In this document: one piece after another, positions 61,445 to 64,000 of the stretch | How the letters are laid out: the number at the start of each line of letters is the position of its first letter | Position numbering within the stretch: position 1 is the first letter of the stretch | DNA from: CACIAM-69d sp001698445 | GTDB taxonomy: Bacteria; Cyanobacteriota; Cyanobacteriia; CACIAM-69d | DNA length: 64,000 bases | Reading direction: 5' to 3' | Assembly (NCBI RefSeq): GCF_043235035.1 | Contig: NZ_JAZAQF010000022.1 | Location: 1 to 64,000, forward strand | Notes under the pieces: model-generated | Database searches by the model: none | What the model saw: only the letters and a program-made list of their open reading frames with translations | What the model was told of the DNA's origin: nothing | Made by a program: the position numbers and the translations under genes

Positions 61445-63706
61445 ATGGGCCCAAATCCTACGCCGCCTCCGCCTCAGCCCGCCAAAACTATCCTGGGCCG
61501 TCTGCGCCAAACGGTGACCCAGCTTTCGCGGGTGCAATTGGCCCGGCTGAAGTTGGCGGCTAATGCCAACCCGCCCCGCATTGTGATCTATGAGGCGGGC
61601 AGCGCACCCCGAGACTATCCCCTGTTGGGGGACTACTACCTCTTGGGGCGATCGAGCAAGGCCAACGACATCCCCCTCAACAGCCCCGTGGTCAGCACCA
61701 CCCACGCAGGCTTGCGGCGGGTTCCCAGTTTTTTGGGCAGCACCTTTGCCATTGAAGACCGCAACTCCACCAACGGCACATTCAGCGGCAAAAAACGGAT
61801 CAATGGGCAAATTTTGCGCCACCGGGAAATGGTCGTGTTGGGGCCGCCGGAGCTGGCGGACTCGGTGCGGCTGCAATATGTGGATCCGCCAACGCCCCTG
61901 GTGCAAGTTCTGCGCTATGGACTTTCGGGGTTAGCCGGGGCGATCGGGCTGGTGAGTTTGGCAGTGATTTGGCAATGGCAGGGCATTCAGATTTTGCCCC
62001 TGCCCCAGGCCCAGCGTGGCCCGGTGATTGTGGTGGCGGGGGATGGGCAGCCGCTCCAGGCGATCGAGCGGCGGGCCCACCAGGAAGCCAAGAGCCTGGG
62101 GGAATTTTCGCCCTACCTCAAAAAAGCATTGCTGGCTTCGGAGGATGCACGTTATTACTGGCACTTTGGCGTTGACCCGATCGGGATTTTGCGGGCCTTG
62201 GTGGTGAACGCGCGGGAAGGGGAATTGCAACAGGGAGCCAGCACCCTTTCCCAGCAACTGGCCCGCACCCTTTACCGGGATTATGTGGGGTCAGACAATT
62301 CCGCCGGTCGCAAAATCAAAGAGGCGATCGTGGCCCTGAAGCTGGAAAGTTTCTACGGCAAAGATCGGCTGCTGCTGGCCTACATGAACCAAGTGTTCTT
62401 GGGCGGCAACTTGGCCGGCTTTGAGGATGCCGCTCGGTTTTATTTTGAAAAATCCGCGCGGGATCTAGACCTGGGCGAGGCGGCGATGCTGGTGGGCATT
62501 TTGCCAGCCCCCAATCGCTGGAACCCGGCCCGCAATTACAAAACAGCGGTGCAACGGCGAGATTTGGTCTTGCAGCGGATGTTGGATCAGGGCGCTGTCA
62601 CCCTGGAGGAGTTCAAGCGGGCCCGGAGATCGCGCGTGGAGGTGAGTCCCCGAGCACGGGAAATTTTGCGATCGACCCGTGCGCCCTACTTTTTCAACTA
62701 CGTTTTTGAGGAATTGGAGCAGCTTTTTGGTTCCAGTGTGGCCCGCGAAGGCAATTTCTTAATTGAAACCCGCTTGAACTTAGCAGCCCAGACCGAGGCC
62801 GATCGGGCCCTGCAACAGTTCATTGATGCCCAGGGCGGCCGGGCCGGAGTCAGTCAAGGGGCGATCGTGGCGATCGACCCCACTGATGGGGCCATTCTGG
62901 CCATGAGTGGTGGCCGCAGCTTTGAAGACAGCCAATTTAACCGCGCCGCCAACGGCCTGCGCCAGCCCGGCTCCACCTTCAAGCTATTTGCCTATGCGGC
63001 CGCCCTGGAAAAAGGCATCAGCCCCAACACCGCCTACAGTTGTGCCCCCGTGAATTGGATGGGGCAACGGTTTCGGGGCTGTCGATCGGGCAGCGGTTCC
63101 CTGAACATGGTCAGCGGCGTGGCCCTGTCCGAAAACCCGATCGCCCTGCGAGTGGCCGAAACGGTGGGGCTGGATGAAGTGATTGGTCTGGCCCAGCGAT
63201 TGGGAGTCACCAGCCCCCTGCGCAAAACTCCCGGCCTCGTGCTGGGGGAAAGCGAAGCCACCTTGCTGCAAATGACCGGAGCCTTTGCTGCCGTGGCCAA
63301 CAATGGCCGCTTTAACCACGCTAAGGCGATCACTCGCGTCCTGGACACCAGCGATTGCACCGACCCGCAAAACCTGCAAACCTGCCGCGTCATGTACGAT
63401 GCCCAGGCCGATCAGCCCGGTGCTAACCAACCGGTGCTCTCGCCCCAGGTGGCCCAGACCATGACGGATCTGCTGCGGGGGGTTGTGGTGCAAGGAACGG
63501 GGCGATCGGCCGCCAAGGTGCCCGGAGCCGTGGGCAAAACCGGCACAACGGACGACAGCGCCGACCTTTGGTTTATTGGCTATGTGCCTGGCCGCAACCT
63601 AACGGCTGGGGTTTGGTTGGGCAACGACACCCGCAAACCCACCGATGGCAACAGCGGCCAAGCAGCAGCGGTCTGGGGAAATTTCGTCAGCCGCCTACTG
63701 CCATAA
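61445..63706 (+). CDS. FHA-domain class A penicillin-binding protein
   Basis: 753 residues. Residues 46-145 form a forkhead-associated domain: YYLLGRSSKANDIPL, SPVVSTTHA and NSTNGTF carry the phosphopeptide-binding pattern (GRS, S..H, NG). A membrane helix follows (about 155-177), so the FHA domain is cytoplasmic. Outside are the glycosyltransferase GT51 domain (ALLASEDARYYWHFGVDPIG with the catalytic Glu233; QGASTLSQQLARTL) and the transpeptidase domain (GSTFK with the catalytic Ser, about 509; SEN; KTGTT). The protein polymerises and cross-links peptidoglycan. FHA suggests control by Ser/Thr phosphorylation. FHA-PBP1 forms occur in several cyanobacteria. Confidence 0.95.
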   Translation: MGPNPTPPPPQPAKTILGRLRQTVTQLSRVQLARLKLAANANPPRIVIYEAGSAPRDYPLLGDYYLLGRSSKANDIPLNSPVVSTTHAGLRRVPSFLGSTFAIEDRNSTNGTFSGKKRINGQILRHREMVVLGPPELADSVRLQYVDPPTPLVQVLRYGLSGLAGAIGLVSLAVIWQWQGIQILPLPQAQRGPVIVVAGDGQPLQAIERRAHQEAKSLGEFSPYLKKALLASEDARYYWHFGVDPIGILRALVVNAREGELQQGASTLSQQLARTLYRDYVGSDNSAGRKIKEAIVALKLESFYGKDRLLLAYMNQVFLGGNLAGFEDAARFYFEKSARDLDLGEAAMLVGILPAPNRWNPARNYKTAVQRRDLVLQRMLDQGAVTLEEFKRARRSRVEVSPRAREILRSTRAPYFFNYVFEELEQLFGSSVAREGNFLIETRLNLAAQTEADRALQQFIDAQGGRAGVSQGAIVAIDPTDGAILAMSGGRSFEDSQFNRAANGLRQPGSTFKLFAYAAALEKGISPNTAYSCAPVNWMGQRFRGCRSGSGSLNMVSGVALSENPIALRVAETVGLDEVIGLAQRLGVTSPLRKTPGLVLGESEATLLQMTGAFAAVANNGRFNHAKAITRVLDTSDCTDPQNLQTCRVMYDAQADQPGANQPVLSPQVAQTMTDLLRGVVVQGTGRSAAKVPGAVGKTGTTDDSADLWFIGYVPGRNLTAGVWLGNDTRKPTDGNSGQAAAVWGNFVSRLLP

Positions 63707-64000
63707 CTAAACGAACCGCAAGACTTGAGCGGATCTCTGGAAAGACCCAAATCCTAGGAAGTTGTGCCATTTCCCAAACTGTCCCTGAGCAGCTTTCCCC
63801 GGTGGGCTAGCCGCTCGCCACTCCATAGTCCATGAATGAAGGAGTTCTGGGTAATTTGCCCCGATCTCCCTCGCGATCGGGGTTGAGGGCGATCGGGGCG
63901 CTTCAAAAAGCGGTTGGTGGGGGTTTGAGCGAGGAAGCGAGGACAGGATAGGTTGAACCCAGAGTCAGTGAATTTGCTGAAGGTGGCTTGCCCGCCGTTT
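63707..64000. other. 3' end of window, no gene recognised
   Basis: 294 bp after the PBP stop. It contains HIP1-like GCGATCGGGG words. No clear gene, terminator or repeat is seen; a gene might begin beyond the edge. Confidence 0.5.

Noticed and set aside
1..64000. tRNA or rRNA genes
   Set aside because: No T-loop (GGTTCGANTCC) with matching acceptor stem and no rRNA-like stretch was found in the intergenic intervals.

Overview
The window is cyanobacterial chromosome. Direct signs are psaM (photosystem I subunit XII), a BciB-type vinyl reductase, a PSII S4-domain protein, several small cyanobacteria-only families, and dense GATCG/GCGATCGC (HIP1) octamers. The DNA is GC-rich in genes, with short AT-rich intergenic islands. 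I found no rRNA, tRNA, CRISPR array or prophage. The exact genus cannot be fixed from the sequence alone.

Layout. 1-3.6 kb: a transposase stub and tandem repeats, then an AAR2-like protein (a family known from eukaryotic U5 snRNP assembly), a membrane protein, psaM, terC and a 53-aa conserved protein. 3.6-5.1 kb: a 1.5-kb non-coding stretch with DnaA-box-like iterons, then a Crp/Fnr regulator. 6.3-13 kb: a membrane protein, a short inverted-repeat element, a fused peptide-type ABC ATPase, a PilB/GspE-like protein lacking its ATPase core, and a glutamine-rich coiled-coil protein. 13.7-20 kb: two-domain polyphosphate kinase 2, an Ala/Pro-rich protein, a TPR protein, an ECF-like ATPase, and a GAF-PAS histidine kinase. 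20.8-27 kb: deoC-recO-MFS, a glycosyltransferase, an orphan sugar-type permease and a small membrane protein. 27-35 kb (all minus strand): bciB, radical SAM/B12 protein, DUF362 protein, glycosyltransferase, aspartase, a 42-aa membrane peptide, DUF3611 protein. 35.4-46.5 kb: dxr, sppA, an EamA transporter, a secreted protein, a membrane protein coupled to a GT39-like enzyme, a desaturase-SDR fusion, a coiled-coil pair and the PSII S4 protein. 46.6-55 kb: a pseudo-orthocaspase, comF, a GTPase, a decayed IS605-type TnpB element, a small conserved protein and an HDAC-like deacetylase. 55-64 kb: a long AT-rich region with a candidate structured RNA, an amino-acid-permease/histidine-kinase fusion, sdhA with a small membrane partner, and an FHA-containing class A penicillin-binding protein.

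Themes. Much of the window is housekeeping: isoprenoid (dxr), chlorophyll (bciB), nucleoside (deoC), DNA repair (recO) and envelope synthesis. Several proteins are unusual fusions or have lost expected catalytic parts: the permease-kinase, FHA-PBP, desaturase-SDR, pseudo-caspase and PilB without ATPase. Short tandem repeats of 9-21 bp occur at about 20 separate places, mostly intergenic, some reaching into gene ends. No classical defence island or biosynthetic cluster was found. The items most worth following are the AAR2-like protein, the permease-kinase fusion and the structured RNA candidate.
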